DNA of 64,000 bases from Alitta virens (GCA_932294295.1 OW028584.1:20119638-20183637), one strand, 5' to 3'; shown: positions 45,604 to 56,808, counted from the stretch's first letter. Notes: generated by a model not told the origin, from the letters alone. Numbers and translations: made by a program.

Positions 45604-46289
45604 ATAGCCACTTGTTATGATCATTTTTTTTTGTGATGAGTTCTTGTGATTATTGTGTGCACGATAGTAATGTCATAACCCCTGAGCACCATTTACAATA
45701 GTTTTATCTCATTCAAGTGATGCCAGTGGAATGGGCAGTTGCACAGCAGATGTAATGATGAACTGATGATACTGAAGCGAGTTCCAGCAAATCATGAAAA
45801 TCTAATCAATTTGATATTCCTGCTTGTTCGATCAAAGTGACTACACCGAGTCCAAGCAACCCACTGTATATGACCATGTGACGTATGCGAGTGTGGGCTC
45901 AATTCTAACAGCGAACTAGTGGGTGGGGAAGGGTTATTTTGTCAGACTTTCTGCAATACCTGATGGCCCACATTTAATTTTGAGCCCATCCCTGTAATTC
46001 ACAATTATTCGAGTAAAGAACATAACATGGACATCCCATGAACACTTCCATAAATCTCATGGGTGAAATGTAGTCAGTTTGATGGAATGCTCTATAACAG
46101 TTTATCTGTCCCATGTGATTACAATTGCACCACTAAAATATGCTAAGCTGGGAATTTAACCCGGTGTTATAAGATATTCTATCTAATACTTTAATCATCA
46201 GCCATTAAATTACTTCTGGGGCGAAAGCGTGTGTAAATCATAAATTAGATACATAAATATTAGGATGGTAATTATGATATCATCCAAAA
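45604..46289. other. Unassigned DNA
   Basis: 45750-45775 (gcagatgtaatgatgaactg) may be a worn SINE-P tail. No other feature. Confidence 0.4.
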
Positions 46290-46745
46290 CATGGTCGCAG
46301 AAAATATTTCACAGTGTTATATGAATAATACATCGCTCTTTGATTCATTTTATGGCAGTATTTCATCCTTAAAACCTTCAGTGATTAGTGAAACGGTAGC
46401 CATCTTTTATCTTGCTAATTCGCGGACCCTCTACAACTGCCTGGGGAGCGCTGCGTTTATTTTCTACTTGGCGGGCCCACATTCTGGCTCCATGCGGACC
46501 AATTTGTCAGGGGATAGTTTGTTTAATCAAGTTATGGAAGCTTTTGCTGCAAAGCAAGTGCCCTGGCTTAGTAATGCTGTCCTATAATACCCCAATAGAT
46601 CGACCGAGAGCCCTATATGCTATTTATAAATATAGATATAGTATTGAAGGGCAATCTTCGACTTGTGGGGGCTCGAATTATAGAAAATATTGGGTCAGGG
46701 GTATTAAAAAATATTTCAACAAATGGTTAAGTGAATTGTAACTGA
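46290..46745. promoter_or_regulatory. GC-richer unique block (candidate conserved element)
   Basis: Two overlapping plus-strand frames of 98 and 109 codons arise here because stops are rare; neither resembles a known protein. CGCGGACCC, GGGAGCGCTGCG and ATGCGGACC words suggest selective constraint or a CpG-containing element. Confidence 0.2.
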
Positions 46746-46829
46746 AAAGTTTATTGGTAAATGCGATGACTGAGCATTTTTCTAATGTAGTGCAAATTAC
46801 CCAAGAGTATAGCTTTTGAAAAAGTCAAT

Positions 46830-46983
46830 CAGTCAACTCATCATTTCGTCAATCTGTCAATCTGTCAGTCAATCTGTCAATCTGTCAGTTAATATGTCAG
46901 TCAATATTTCAGTCAATCTGTCCGTCAATCTGTCAGTCAATTTATCAATCTGTCAATCTGTCAGTCAGTTAGTCAGAATCTAT

Positions 46984-47015
<32 letters not shown>

Positions 47016-47025
47016 TCTTACAACA
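46830..47025. repeat. TCAATCTG / CAAT tetranucleotide array
   Basis: gtcaatctgtcagtcaatct units pass into pure CAAT at 46984-47015. Frames across it are artefacts. Confidence 0.9.
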
Positions 47026-47918
47026 ACCTTATATTCTCCCTTGCCATTTCCACATAACCATGATCTTGCATTTTGCTCTTCTGAACAACCTGACGCCCTT
47101 TTTGGATGCATGGTGCACTTGAGACTTGCCACCATTTCCCAAGAGAGGCTGCTGAAAATGCATTCTAAAGGCAGCCTTTTAAGATATTGCATATCAAAGT
47201 AGATTTCTTTTCACAAATAACAGACATTCCTATTTTGTTCTGATTCAGCAATTTCCAGGGTTTCTGGTGACAGGCTAATTACTGCCTCGCAACAAGCTGA
47301 GGCACCCGCAACTGGCTATCACAGCCTGGCTTTAATTTCACTGCTCTCTGTATTTGGTTTTGTGATTCTGTCTTACAGGTGTATTATGGCACTTGTATAT
47401 AATATCTCATATTAGGCTGAATCAGTTAGGCAATTCTGTAATTTTTTTTTTGCAAGTTTCGTTATAGATCAATTGTTACTTTTTTCTTTTTTTTTAGAAG
47501 TTCTACAGGTAGGTTATCAGTATGACTCTGCTGATAATAGTTCTATCTGTCTGTTAAATCTGTAACTGTTTTCTTCTCTGTCTATTGAGCTGTTGGTCTT
47601 TCTGTCTGAAAGCCACGGCATGCTGTCATTTCGTTGCCATACAATCTGCTAGCCTGTACAGCAGTGTAGACAGTACTCTTTACTATCCGTGTCAGTCAGT
47701 TTGTCTGTCGGAATGTCACGCTGTCTTTCTGCGGTCTTTCGGTCAGTCGTTAGATATTCTACCGGGTAGATTTTTTGTCTACACTGTCTCTGTCAGCATC
47801 TACTGGAAGATCACGATGGCTATCTCTCACATTATTTCAGTCATAGTCTGCTAGGCAGGCTGCCTGTCTTTCAATATCAGTGTCAGCATATTTTCAAAGT
47901 ATCTAATTGATTTATGTG
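47026..47918. other. Unassigned DNA, GTCT-enriched
   Basis: 47540-47880 is enriched in TGTCTGTC-like words scattered in otherwise unique sequence, perhaps a decayed tetranucleotide array. Confidence 0.4.
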
Positions 47919-48062
47919 TACATGGCCAATTGTGCCACGTGCGTTTTCCTTGCGTTTGGATAAACGCATGGAAAACGCATGGTTTTCACCTCATTATAAT
48001 GAGCTAAAAACCATGCGTTTATCCTTCTCATGGAAAACGCACGTGGCACATTTGGCCATGTA
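47919..48062. mobile_element. Palindromic MITE (TACATGGCCAA family), copy 3
   Basis: 144 bp, TA-bounded; TACATGGCCAATTGTGCCAC to its inverse at 48062, with a near-continuous stem. The TA repeats at the tips fit a Tc1/mariner-type duplication. Confidence 0.9.
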
Positions 48063-48920
48063 TAGTCTGTGAACCCTTTTTTGTATAAGTCTACATATAT
48101 CAGTTAGTCTGTCAGAACTTCACACTGTCTATAATGGTGTCTATCTGCTGTTTTTTGTCAGTCTTCTTTCAGTATCTTCTTGCAGCTGGTTCACCTTGAC
48201 TATGTCTATCTTTGCCTGTCAGACTGTCAGACTGTCTGACACTGTCACTCCCACCACAGCACAAGAGTGGCATCAATATTACATGCAGATCCTTAGCTGT
48301 TTGTGTCGTGCACCTGTTATCCACTGATGCAGTTCCAAGACTCTTATTGATCAGCCTCTGCAAGACTGCATCATATCATCAACATCATCATAATGTCAAC
48401 TGTAAGAGGACTTCTGACAGGAAAATGTCTAATCTTAAGATCACAGTCCTGGGATTACTTCCATATACCTTTTGAAAGAACTCCTTTGAGGTCACTGATA
48501 GCACACACACACAAGAGGGACATTTCGCAGAGCAGTATGAAGCACATATTCTGTCACACAGACACATTCGAGACAGCTCTATATCTCACTGAATGTAGAG
48601 GACAGCTCAGCTGTTTAGAAATGGCTAAGCAGCTAATTGACTAGCTTGACTGATGAACTGATGGGTTAGCCTACTGGCAAACTGGCTAACTAAATGACTG
48701 ATTGACTGATTGATCAATTGAGTGGCTGCTTGATTGACCAGTTGACCAATAAACATACAGGTCAAATGCTTATGAATGGTTAACTGAATGATGGACTAGA
48801 AATATCGATCACATGACTGACTGATTGCCAAATTAGCCAATGAGTTGGTCAGCTGGTTCGACGATCGATGTCAACAAACTAGTCAAAAGACTGCTAATCT
48901 GACTAATGGGAAAAGTTTTA
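48063..48920. other. Unassigned DNA with scattered GACT/CTGA words
   Basis: 48640-48920 is rich in ctgactgattg-like words grading into the GACT array. Frames at 48169-48644 look random. Confidence 0.4.
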
Positions 48921-48979
48921 AACTGACTGACTGACTGACTGACTGGCTGACTGACTGGCTGACTGACTGACTGACTGAG
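48921..48979. repeat. GACT/GGCT array
   Basis: About 60 bp, same unit as 39227. Confidence 0.95.
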
Positions 48980-49007
48980 GCAAATGGCATTTACATCCAC
49001 CGCTACT

Positions 49008-49280
49008 ACAGTTAGTTACATACAAAAACGGTCGACTCTAGATGGCTGTCGCCTTTTCCTGACTGTGGTCTAAACATGCTGAAGCCAGCTGCTTCTGTCC
49101 ACTACCATAGCTAATAGTCAGCTTACATTTATCACCAGAAAAGTGGAGACACTGGCAAATGTAAGAATCTAATCTAATATATTATAAATGTGTATTTTTA
49201 GATCCAATTTTGAGTAGCCAGCTATGACAACTTTGGCTAGGTTCAATTTGACGGGCCGTTTTTAATGAAACTAACTGTTT
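49008..49280. mobile_element. TIR element with GTTAGTTTCATTAAAAACGG ends, copy 2 (273 bp)
   Basis: Left ACAGTTAGTTACATACAAAA then acggtcgactctaga; right gggccgtttttaatgaaac then taactgt, the inverse. The interior matches copy 1 at 32867. No coding capacity. Confidence 0.7.
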
Positions 49281-49670
49281 ATGTTACCTGGTACCAACAC
49301 TCTCCCAAATTGCAATATATGTGGAATGTAGACTACATAGTTTAGATATGAAGTCCATGTAATTAAATGGAGACAAGAGTAGACTAAAAGTAGCATATTA
49401 GGCATGTACATCTGAGTCTGCTATTTGATATGTCCTTCTAATATATGTCCAAATATATAACCGGAGATGTGATATAACTGTATCTGACAGATGAGCTGAT
49501 TGTTCCAAAAGTACAACCATGCTTTTTCTATGCACATGGTATAATTGGAATACATTTATGGAACAGAAAAGTCGTCATTTTGTTAACTCCGACAACTTAG
49601 ACATATGTCTATCTGTATGTGTAGTTGTCTGTACAGTGCACAGCTGAACCCATAATTAAGACAATCCAGT
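49281..49670. other. Unassigned DNA
   Basis: tacagtgcacagctgaaccc then ataattaagac at 49632-49662 looks like one arm of a pogo-like MITE, broken by the SINE that follows. Confidence 0.4.
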
Positions 49671-49969
49671 ATGGGTGGTCTAATGGTAAGACCCTCGCCT
49701 GCTCCTCTGAAGGACCCGGGTTCAATCCCGGACCCGGGCAAATTTCATGAGCATCATTCCCGCTGGATGCCGTTCGGATGAGACGGTTAAATTGGCGGTC
49801 CCCTTGTACTCAGTGTCTATGCTGATACAAGTAAAAGATCCCACCCATGGGGTAAATTTGTAACATGGACTTTCTCTTACGGCATCAATCAACCCTCGAT
49901 AGCAGCAAGAACTTGCCTTAAGGGCTGCACTTCCCATATCTATCTATATATCTATTTATCTATCTATCA
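49671..49969 (+). mobile_element. Full-length SINE-T with (ATCT)n tail
   Basis: tRNA-like head with A-box-like TGGTCTAATGGTAAG and B box GGTTCAATCCC. The central domain is gagcatcattcccgctggat, then gtgtctatgctgatac and aagtaaaagatcccaccc. The 3' end ggctgcacttcccat runs straight into ATCT repeats. Best plus-strand reference copy in the window. Confidence 0.9.
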
Positions 49970-50158
49970 ATTAAATAAGTTTTTACTGATGGTGCTACCC
50001 ATTTTAAATATATTTCAATAAATATATAAATACTCGGTAATCCAATACATGTGCAGCTGTCCAATATATTCTGCTGTACAACATACACCACCCATGCTGG
50101 ATCACAATGAAGCATTCTGATTGGCTCACAGTACCGAAGTGGCGAACATACCTATATG

Positions 50159-50313
50159 TACCTGGCCAAATTTGCCACGTGCGTTTTCCATGAGAAGGAT
50201 AAACGCATGGAAAACGCATGGTTTTTAGCTAACTATAATGAGGCAAAAACCATGCGTTTTCCATGCGTTTATCCAAATGCATGGAAAATGCACGTAGCAC
50301 AATTGGCCATGTA
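50159..50313. mobile_element. Palindromic MITE (TACATGGCCAA family), copy 4, long form
   Basis: 155 bp, TA-bounded. It retains an 11-bp segment (ccatgcgtttt region) in the right arm that the 144-bp forms lack. The left tip has one change, TACCTGGCC. Confidence 0.9.
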
Positions 50314-50379
50314 TGTAATACTATGTATGTATGCATTACTCTAAGGTTTAACTGGACACATAGAATGTTTTACTAATGA

Positions 50380-50830
50380 ATTATTAAAATTTCATCAGGA
50401 GTGCCATTAGGAATGCCATTACAAATGCTCTTCTTGTGTTCGGAATTCCATTTGTCTGGTAATTCATCAAAATGCCTTGTTGTTTTGGAGCTAATTAAAT
50501 GTTGAATTATTGAGCAGACCACTGACAACCCCTGGTCTTGATGACAATTTAATCCCAATTTTTGTCTTTAATAAGCTTGTTCCTTCTCAAACGGTGAGCT
50601 GCCTCATTCTTTGCAGATTTTCTTCAAATATTTTTGGGATTTGGCAAAAGCCATCTTGTTGAAGTGGAGGTTTTGTGGCATTGTTATTAATTGTCAATCA
50701 TTTAATCATTAATAAATGTTTGATTAACAGAATTGTTCATGAAAATCAGAATCATGATCATTATGATTCCAGTAAATTAGCCGACCAACAGAAACGAATT
50801 CATGACATTAATTCCTGTATTTATACATGT
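50380..50830. promoter_or_regulatory. Non-repetitive AT-rich block with homeodomain-like sites (weak candidate)
   Basis: Dense TAAT/ATTA cores (gagctaattaaatg, ttattaattgtcaatcattt, taatcattaataaatg) without microsatellite or transposon sequence. Confidence 0.2.
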
Positions 50831-51017
50831 ACATGATACTATACAGCCTAGTGCAGCACTTTCATCAGAGCTATTGCTACTATCAAATGCATGCCCAGCA
50901 CATATCAGCAACATTATATTACAAAAGCTTACGATGATAGCTCTACACATAATAGTTTTATCCCGAATAGGAGGGAGTTAACTAACATTTTCGTTAGTTA
51001 TATTCCGCTCGTAACAA

Positions 51018-51172
51018 TACATGGCCAAATTTGCCACGTGCGTTTTCCATGACAAGGATAAACGCATGGAAAACGCATGGTTTTTAGCTAATTATAATGA
51101 GGCTAAAACCATGCATTTTCAATGCGTTTATCCAAATGCATGGAAAACGCACGTGGCACAATTGGCCATGTA
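51018..51172. mobile_element. Palindromic MITE (TACATGGCCAA family), copy 5, long form
   Basis: 155 bp with about 72-bp arms pairing almost end to end: TACATGGCCAAATTTGCCAC, cgtgcgttttccatg, then aacgcatggaaaacgcatgg and the turn at attataatgagg. TA at both tips. Confidence 0.95.
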
Positions 51173-52929
51173 GGAAAACAGTCTAAGTGGAGTATAATTA
51201 GTAGTTAGTCTCTTTTTATGTCATAAACAGTACCGCAAAACTGATTGCACTTTTGTCAGGAGTGCCTATTTGCTTTGTGATAACATTTTCGATGGTGATT
51301 TAATTCTCTAAAGTGAATCAGTGATACAAATGAAAAATAAAGTGTCATAACAAATGAAGGGAGTTGTAAAGTTCAGCATTTTAGTGGTGCTGAGATTTAG
51401 CTATAATGACCACTTGTAAAGTTATGAAAGTTATAACAAAAATGCTGCTAAAAACATGTTCAAGTTCAAGTTTATTAGTTATTTTGCATCACATGATGCA
51501 AATATTACAATGATAACGAATGATTTATGTAATTATGGCTTTGATTAATTTTCATTTGTAATAATTGATGTGATGCAACGTATATTGCAATGCTGTCTAT
51601 TTTAGTGCTACCTCATTACTGGTAGTTAATTGCAATCACGTGTATAAGGTATGCAACAAAGTCACATTCATCATGTTTTTAGTGAAGTTGCTAATGTGGA
51701 GTTTGAGTTAAGCTATCACTAGCTAGGTCTAGCTACGTTTGGCTTGGTATAGCTTCATGTAGTCGTTTCTATCTCTGAAAAGCTACAGTAGAACGTTATT
51801 TACAAGTTTTACTGTAGCTGGTAGCTCCCTGTCTTGTTATAGGAAGTGCGAGACTTTATGAGAATAGCATCTAGCTTCAACTGTTCTGCTACCTAACACA
51901 GAAATGTGGGCGGTTGCTGAGGAGAGGAAGTGATGCTTTCCAGACCCCATCTCTGTTATCATCACTCTCATAACACAAAATATGACCAGCCTTTTTGTTC
52001 TACCTTACCACAGCCAAAATAATGGTAACATTGCCACGAATAGAAGTATAATTAAGTACAATAAAGGAAGTTAAAGCTTAACAGGGATGGTCTTATTAAT
52101 GAGGGTGATATATTTATAGATTTATTTGCAATGTCTAGCCTTAAATGGTATATGCATGGACTTAAGAGACTTCTTGTATATGTGATATTATTAAGGATTC
52201 CATTCTCAACGAACTGGAGTCATTAAGAAGATAATTCTTTCCACTTTATTGCAAAATACTGTCTTTAACTGAAAAAAAAAAGTCTTTGGTATTGGTCGAT
52301 TGCAATTCGTTATGAACGAGTTTTGCTATGGTGGGGTTAGATTTTTAGTATATGAAACTATGTACTCAGCTTGAACAATAAGCAGCAATGGCAAAAGTAA
52401 TGAAGAGTGCATTATATCTAAATCGTCCATTCACTCTATGGGTGGTTCTGTACACTTGCCTAATTACAGGTAAATATGTATGTCATCGTTTATAAAAATA
52501 AAATTGATAAAAAATAAAACATTAATCAACTCCATTTGAGTGACAAACTATTAATCTCCATAATCCACATTTAGACATAACTTTGAAATTGTACCAAATA
52601 ATGCACTCTATTGATATATCCCACAGAACTGCTCAAAATGGCAGCTCACTGTTTAAATAAACAATATTCAATAAAACGATAAACAACATCGAGCAGAGCA
52701 TTAATAATATAATGTTGTGCAAATGGATGGAGTAATAATCATAAAACATAAGTGCCAGACTTCAAAGGTAATTCATAAAGTATTAATACTGCCAATCTGC
52801 TGATTAGCATAGCAATGGTAGAGTCTGATGTACTGCAAATAAATCGTATTTGTTATTCATTAGATAATAATCATATCCAATATTTAAGACTTCCATAAGA
52901 TTTTTCACAATGCAGATGGTGCTAATGGC
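51173..52929. other. Unassigned AT-rich DNA
   Basis: 51470-51485 (gttcaagttcaagtttatta) is typical of a minus-strand retroelement 3' end with a CTTGAA tail. 51715-51800 repeats tagctaggtctagctacg-like words. No genes seen. Confidence 0.45.
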
Positions 52930-53560
52930 TATAACCATGCCTCAGTACCAAGCCTTAATGTGAATAGTCAAATTGTCCAGGATTCGTCCCGCATCAAAGT
53001 CGGCTGCTCCCAAAGAGGCCTCAATGGGAGGTCCCAAAGTCCCAGGGCCTCTGTCAGCCACGAGCAAAGGGCTTTTTAGGCCCTTTCAGGCCCATTTTAG
53101 GACCTTTCATGATTCTCTTGCCTGATAGGTCCTCCCAGTCGGACAAAAGCCGCACAAAGGGACCCCTCGCTTCGGCTAACACGACTCGCATTTTTCCCGA
53201 GTTTGTCGCGACTACTTTTCAACGAATTTCCGAACTGCAGCACTTCTGCGGCAGTTTCTGAACAGTTCTCCGAAACAGTTTTCCCAACAGTTTGGGTGCT
53301 GCCAGCTCTGCCGCTGAAGTTGAATCCATTTAGAGGACATCAGGGCAAGCGACTGAGCAGCCTTTGATGGTAATATTGGGGCCCCATGAGCCCTCAGACC
53401 CTTCACATGGCACGCTGTGTTTGCCTTTATAAGCCTGCACCCTCTAACTGGCTGATAAGCAGTAAAGACAGCCATGATTACAGCTATTGACCAGAAGCAA
53501 AGTTTGAGCTGCCTCACCGCCCAATCTCCTTTCACTTAAACAGACACAAAGTACTGCACA
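52930..53560. promoter_or_regulatory. GC-rich island with ggcccttt repeats and a 107-codon minus-strand frame
   Basis: GC content and CpG number are the highest in the window. 53080-53115 holds three aggcccttt/aggcccatttt/aggaccttt words. The minus-strand frame at 53212-53535 (107 codons) starts with a hydrophobic stretch (LCFWSIAVIMAVF) like a signal peptide, but the rest matches nothing I know. Either a CpG-type regulatory island or an unrecognised exon. Confidence 0.25.
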
Positions 53561-53861
53561 GATGACGTCACTGAAATAGCTATGTTGCCACCGCTTCTTC
53601 TATACAGTTATTCCCTGATTTCGTGGCAACTGAACACCCAAGTCCAGTCTCCCTACTTCAGGCTTCTTATGCTCAATATTTCATGTCTTAAACAGTACCC
53701 ATGCAGCTAAAGTGAATACACTCAATAATGACCATCTCCTTTAGTTTGTATAATTGTGATTATGGCCAACTAAAGCTAACTATTGCTAAATTATTTGTAC
53801 AAATGAAAAAACCCAGATAGCATTCCAAATCGTTTCAACGTGGGCGATTTTAATACAATGT

Positions 53862-53905
53862 TGATTGATTGATTGATTGATTGATTGATAAAATATATGT
53901 TGTAA
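53862..53905 (-). repeat. (CAAT)n tail with LINE-like end
   Basis: The minus strand reads atatattttatcaatcaatc, the same junction as the LINE tail at 40205-40230. It is probably a very short LINE copy or a shared tail. Confidence 0.45.
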
Positions 53906-54184
53906 CGGCAGTGGCCTACATGGAAACGATGCTGGGCCAATTTGGAATGTCATCTGGGAAGGAAAAGACCAATAAAGGCCTAAAAAAAAAAAGATTGTAA
54001 AATGAAAGTGAATGATGAAAGAAGATTATAAAATTCAACCTTTTTGTTGATTCCGCTTTGTGGTGGAATTCACTTTCGAGATATTCTGCATGTTTGCAAT
54101 CTGAAGTCTGTCTTTTCTGTTTTATTTCCATATATTTTGTTCTTGATGCTGTTAACTTATATATGTTTCAGTTTTTTCAAAGCT

Positions 54185-54460
54185 CCTAGTCTGAAGCTTA
54201 GTCAGCTTACATTACCAGCTGCCAGAGGCAGACGTAATGATAAGACGATGAGACATGAATTTCACACCGAAAGTGGGATAGTTTACTTGTCCCAGCATAG
54301 ATGCCATGAGCCATAAGGGCACCAATGATGTAACATCCCTTGGCAAACTACATCCATCTGAGACTCAGCCCATGCAGAAATCTGCACTGGGGTTTGAATC
54401 CAGGACTTTCACAGGATCTGACTTGTGGGTATGACTAATGGGCCACCATTAGTCATACCA
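54185..54460 (-). mobile_element. Full-length SINE-P
   Basis: Minus strand: head region with B-box-like GGATTCAAACCC (about 54391-54402), then ctgagtctcagatggatgta, the catctatgctgggacaag domain, and the tail ctgcctctggcagctggtaa ending gcttcagac. This copy shows that the tail belongs to the SINE. Confidence 0.8.
54428..54459. other. Perfect 14-bp hairpin
   Basis: GGTATGACTAATGG and CCATTAGTCATACC separated by GCCA, at the head end of the SINE above. Confidence 0.8.
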
Positions 54461-54679
54461 TTCGCTCCAGGCAATGTTGATAATATTTTTTTGCTTATCT
54501 CAACATGCATAAAGTATGCACTTTAATATTGACATTTCCTGCTTCTATATGGCTTTTAATAACTTTTCTCAAGGATACAGTTTCTCATAAAACACGGGCA
54601 ATAACCTACTGTAATTAAAACGAAGTAAGTCAACCATATTTCTTGCTTGGAGTAGATATTAAGCAGAATTTTCGTGCTC

Positions 54680-54985
54680 ATGCAAGACAGGCCAGTCTTA
54701 GTGACCTTGGGCCAAGTGTCATGTGACCAATCACCTGACAGACTATCACATGACGTAGCATGCTTGGTAGAGCGGTGAGCGATAATGGAGGTGATTGCCC
54801 ATATCCGTTGTGACATGTAATTATAGGCTACTCGGGGGAATTCCCCTACTTTTTCTTGCTTCCTTTACTGCTTTAATTATAGCCAACCAAAAATCATTGT
54901 CCTCACAGGCCTTTTAATTACGTCACAATCCACAAGAGGCCGCCAATACCTTTACTTCCTGTCACATGACTGTGTACCTCCATGA
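54680..54985. promoter_or_regulatory. Motif-dense block (candidate enhancer)
   Basis: CATGTGACCAATCACCTG, CACATGACGTAGC (half CRE), TGTAATTATAGG, TTTTAATTACGTCAC and CTTCCTGTCACATGAC fall within 300 bp with no repeats or open frame. Confidence 0.3.
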
Positions 54986-55053
54986 TCCAACAGGATTAAT
55001 TACAGGGGAGAAAATCAGTCAAGTCAGTCTCCCAGGAATGCGGACAGTATCAA

Positions 55054-55390
55054 GAGGAGAGGAGAGGAGAGGAGAGGAGAGGAGAGGAGAGGAGAGGAGA
55101 GGAGAGGAGAGGAGAGGAGAGGAGAGGAGAGGAGAGGAGAGGAGAGGAGAGGAGAGGAGAGGAGAGGAGAGGAGAGGAGAGGAGAGGAGAGGAGAGGAGA
55201 GGACAGGACAGGACAGGACAGGACAGGACAGGACAGGACAGGACAGGACAGGACAAGACAAGAGAACAGGAGTGGAGAGGAGAAGAGAAGAGAAGAGAAG
55301 AGAAGAGAAGAGAAGAGAAGAGAAGAGAAGAGAAGAGAAGAGAAGAGAAGAGAAGAGAAGAGAAGAGAAGAGAAGAGAAGAGAAGAGAAG
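55054..55390. repeat. 337-bp tract of GGAGA, GGACA and AGAAG arrays
   Basis: About 30 perfect GGAGA units (to 55203), about 10 GGACA units (to 55252), a short transition (aagacaagagaacaggagtg), then about 22 GAAGA units (to 55390). Nearly all purine on the plus strand except the C of GGACA. Frames of up to 145 codons on both strands are artefacts. Confidence 0.98.
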
Positions 55391-56132
55391 TATGGTGGTA
55401 TGATACTGTGGTGGTATGGTATTCATTGGTCGTAAATGATGGTAGAGTCTAGCCTAAAAGTTTAAAAACTATTTTGCCATTGCAGTCAGCAAAACATTGT
55501 AAATAATGCTGGCAGCATCAAAATCTGTCATATAAATATTATTATTTAAAACAGGTTTCCAGGGCGTATTTTTTGTTATATAGTATGTCTGACGCTAGGA
55601 ACAGTCAATTTACTTGGCCGTATTTACAATGCTATTCCAATGAGAGATGGGAATGTGTAAACCTTAGGGCTTATCTGTTTGAGTGATATGGTGCTATGGT
55701 GCTTTGGTAACTAAGATGAAGAAATTGGTGTTATGGTAACTTAATGAAGAAAATTACAAGATAATAGAATAACAGTGCATTGTACAACTAATTGACATTA
55801 ATATGCATCTGATATTAATATCTTTAAATTTCCGGTATATTAACCATTAAATGTTTACACAATACATTCATTTAGATTATTTAGCTCACGTTTTGGACTA
55901 TATTTAAAGTTCCTCACGACCTGCAATAGAATTACCTATCCAATTAAGTTGGCTGCAGGAGTGAGAGTGGGTTGCCGATCTTATTTCAAGATTTAATCTG
56001 CTTCTAAATTACGCCGAATACTGCAAGGTATTGTGGCTAATTATTCCTGGGGTATATGACACCATGCCACAGATAGAATTACTAATGTCCTCAACAACAC
56101 ATCTATATGGCCATATTGGTTAAAATATATTG
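55391..56132. other. Unassigned DNA
   Basis: Two ggtatgatactgtggtggtatg copies flank the purine tract's right edge. Otherwise nothing. Confidence 0.45.
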
Positions 56133-56731
56133 TTGATAGATAGATATGGGAAGTGTAATTGTCTGTTTTCAGACAAATAATTGTTTCGCTGGTGTCCACT
56201 TAATGGCTTTAGACAATGAGTTGTTGTTGTTGAGTTGAGTTTATTTCCAAGCATCATTATTGTACCTGAATTGTTGTGCTTAAACTATTTGTTGGTGCTT
56301 TTTAAACAGTATTATTGCTATTATTTGTTTAGTTCCGGGAAGTTCTTGGACATACTATGTAGTGTTGGCCATGATTACTATTAGTCATAACATAGCTCTA
56401 CTTATTAATTATTTTAACTGTTGATCCATGTAGTTCTATTATCTTCTTTTTATCAATTTGATATTTTGCTGTCGATAAAAATCTATGTATAATACATGTA
56501 TTAAAACAGTTTCTACAAATGAATTAGAAAGAAACTACACGGCTGACGCTTGGTGGTACTCAACCTAAGCTTATGACAAGCTGTACATGGTGGATGTGTA
56601 CCATAAGATATAAGGGGAAAAAATAAATAAAAATAAAAGTTTTGCAAAGATTATTTAAATTAATTGAGAAGAATTAGTGATATGAGTGACACAATTATTT
56701 TTCTGAAAAACAGATAATCTTTTTTTTAGAA
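56133..56731. mobile_element. CACTA-type element copy 2, interrupted
   Basis: The left arm taattgtctgttttcagac (from 56156) and right arm acacaattatttttctgaaa ... tttttttaga (to 56731) match the 233-bp copy at 20581, but about 450 bp of other DNA lies between. That insert begins near 56221 with gttgagttgagtttatttcc, a LINE-like 3' end on the minus strand. The 22 bp before the left arm (gatagatagatatgggaagtg) is a SINE-T 3' tip. Confidence 0.6.
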
Positions 56732-56740
56732 TGCATGTGA

Positions 56741-56808
56741 AGATATTGTATTGTATTGTATTATATTGTATTATATTACATTATATTATATGGTATTGTA
56801 TTGTAATC
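56741..56808. repeat. TTGTA/TTATA pentanucleotide array
   Basis: About 65 bp of related pentamers (tattgtattgtattatattg). Confidence 0.85.

Noticed and set aside
46291..46741. Overlapping 98- and 109-codon frames as exons
   Set aside because: Two frames open over the same DNA with no splice signals; better explained by GC-richer non-coding sequence.
54966..55426. 145- and 135-codon frames on both strands
   Set aside because: Read-through of GGAGA/GGACA/GAAGA repeats; open on both strands only because the repeat lacks stop words.
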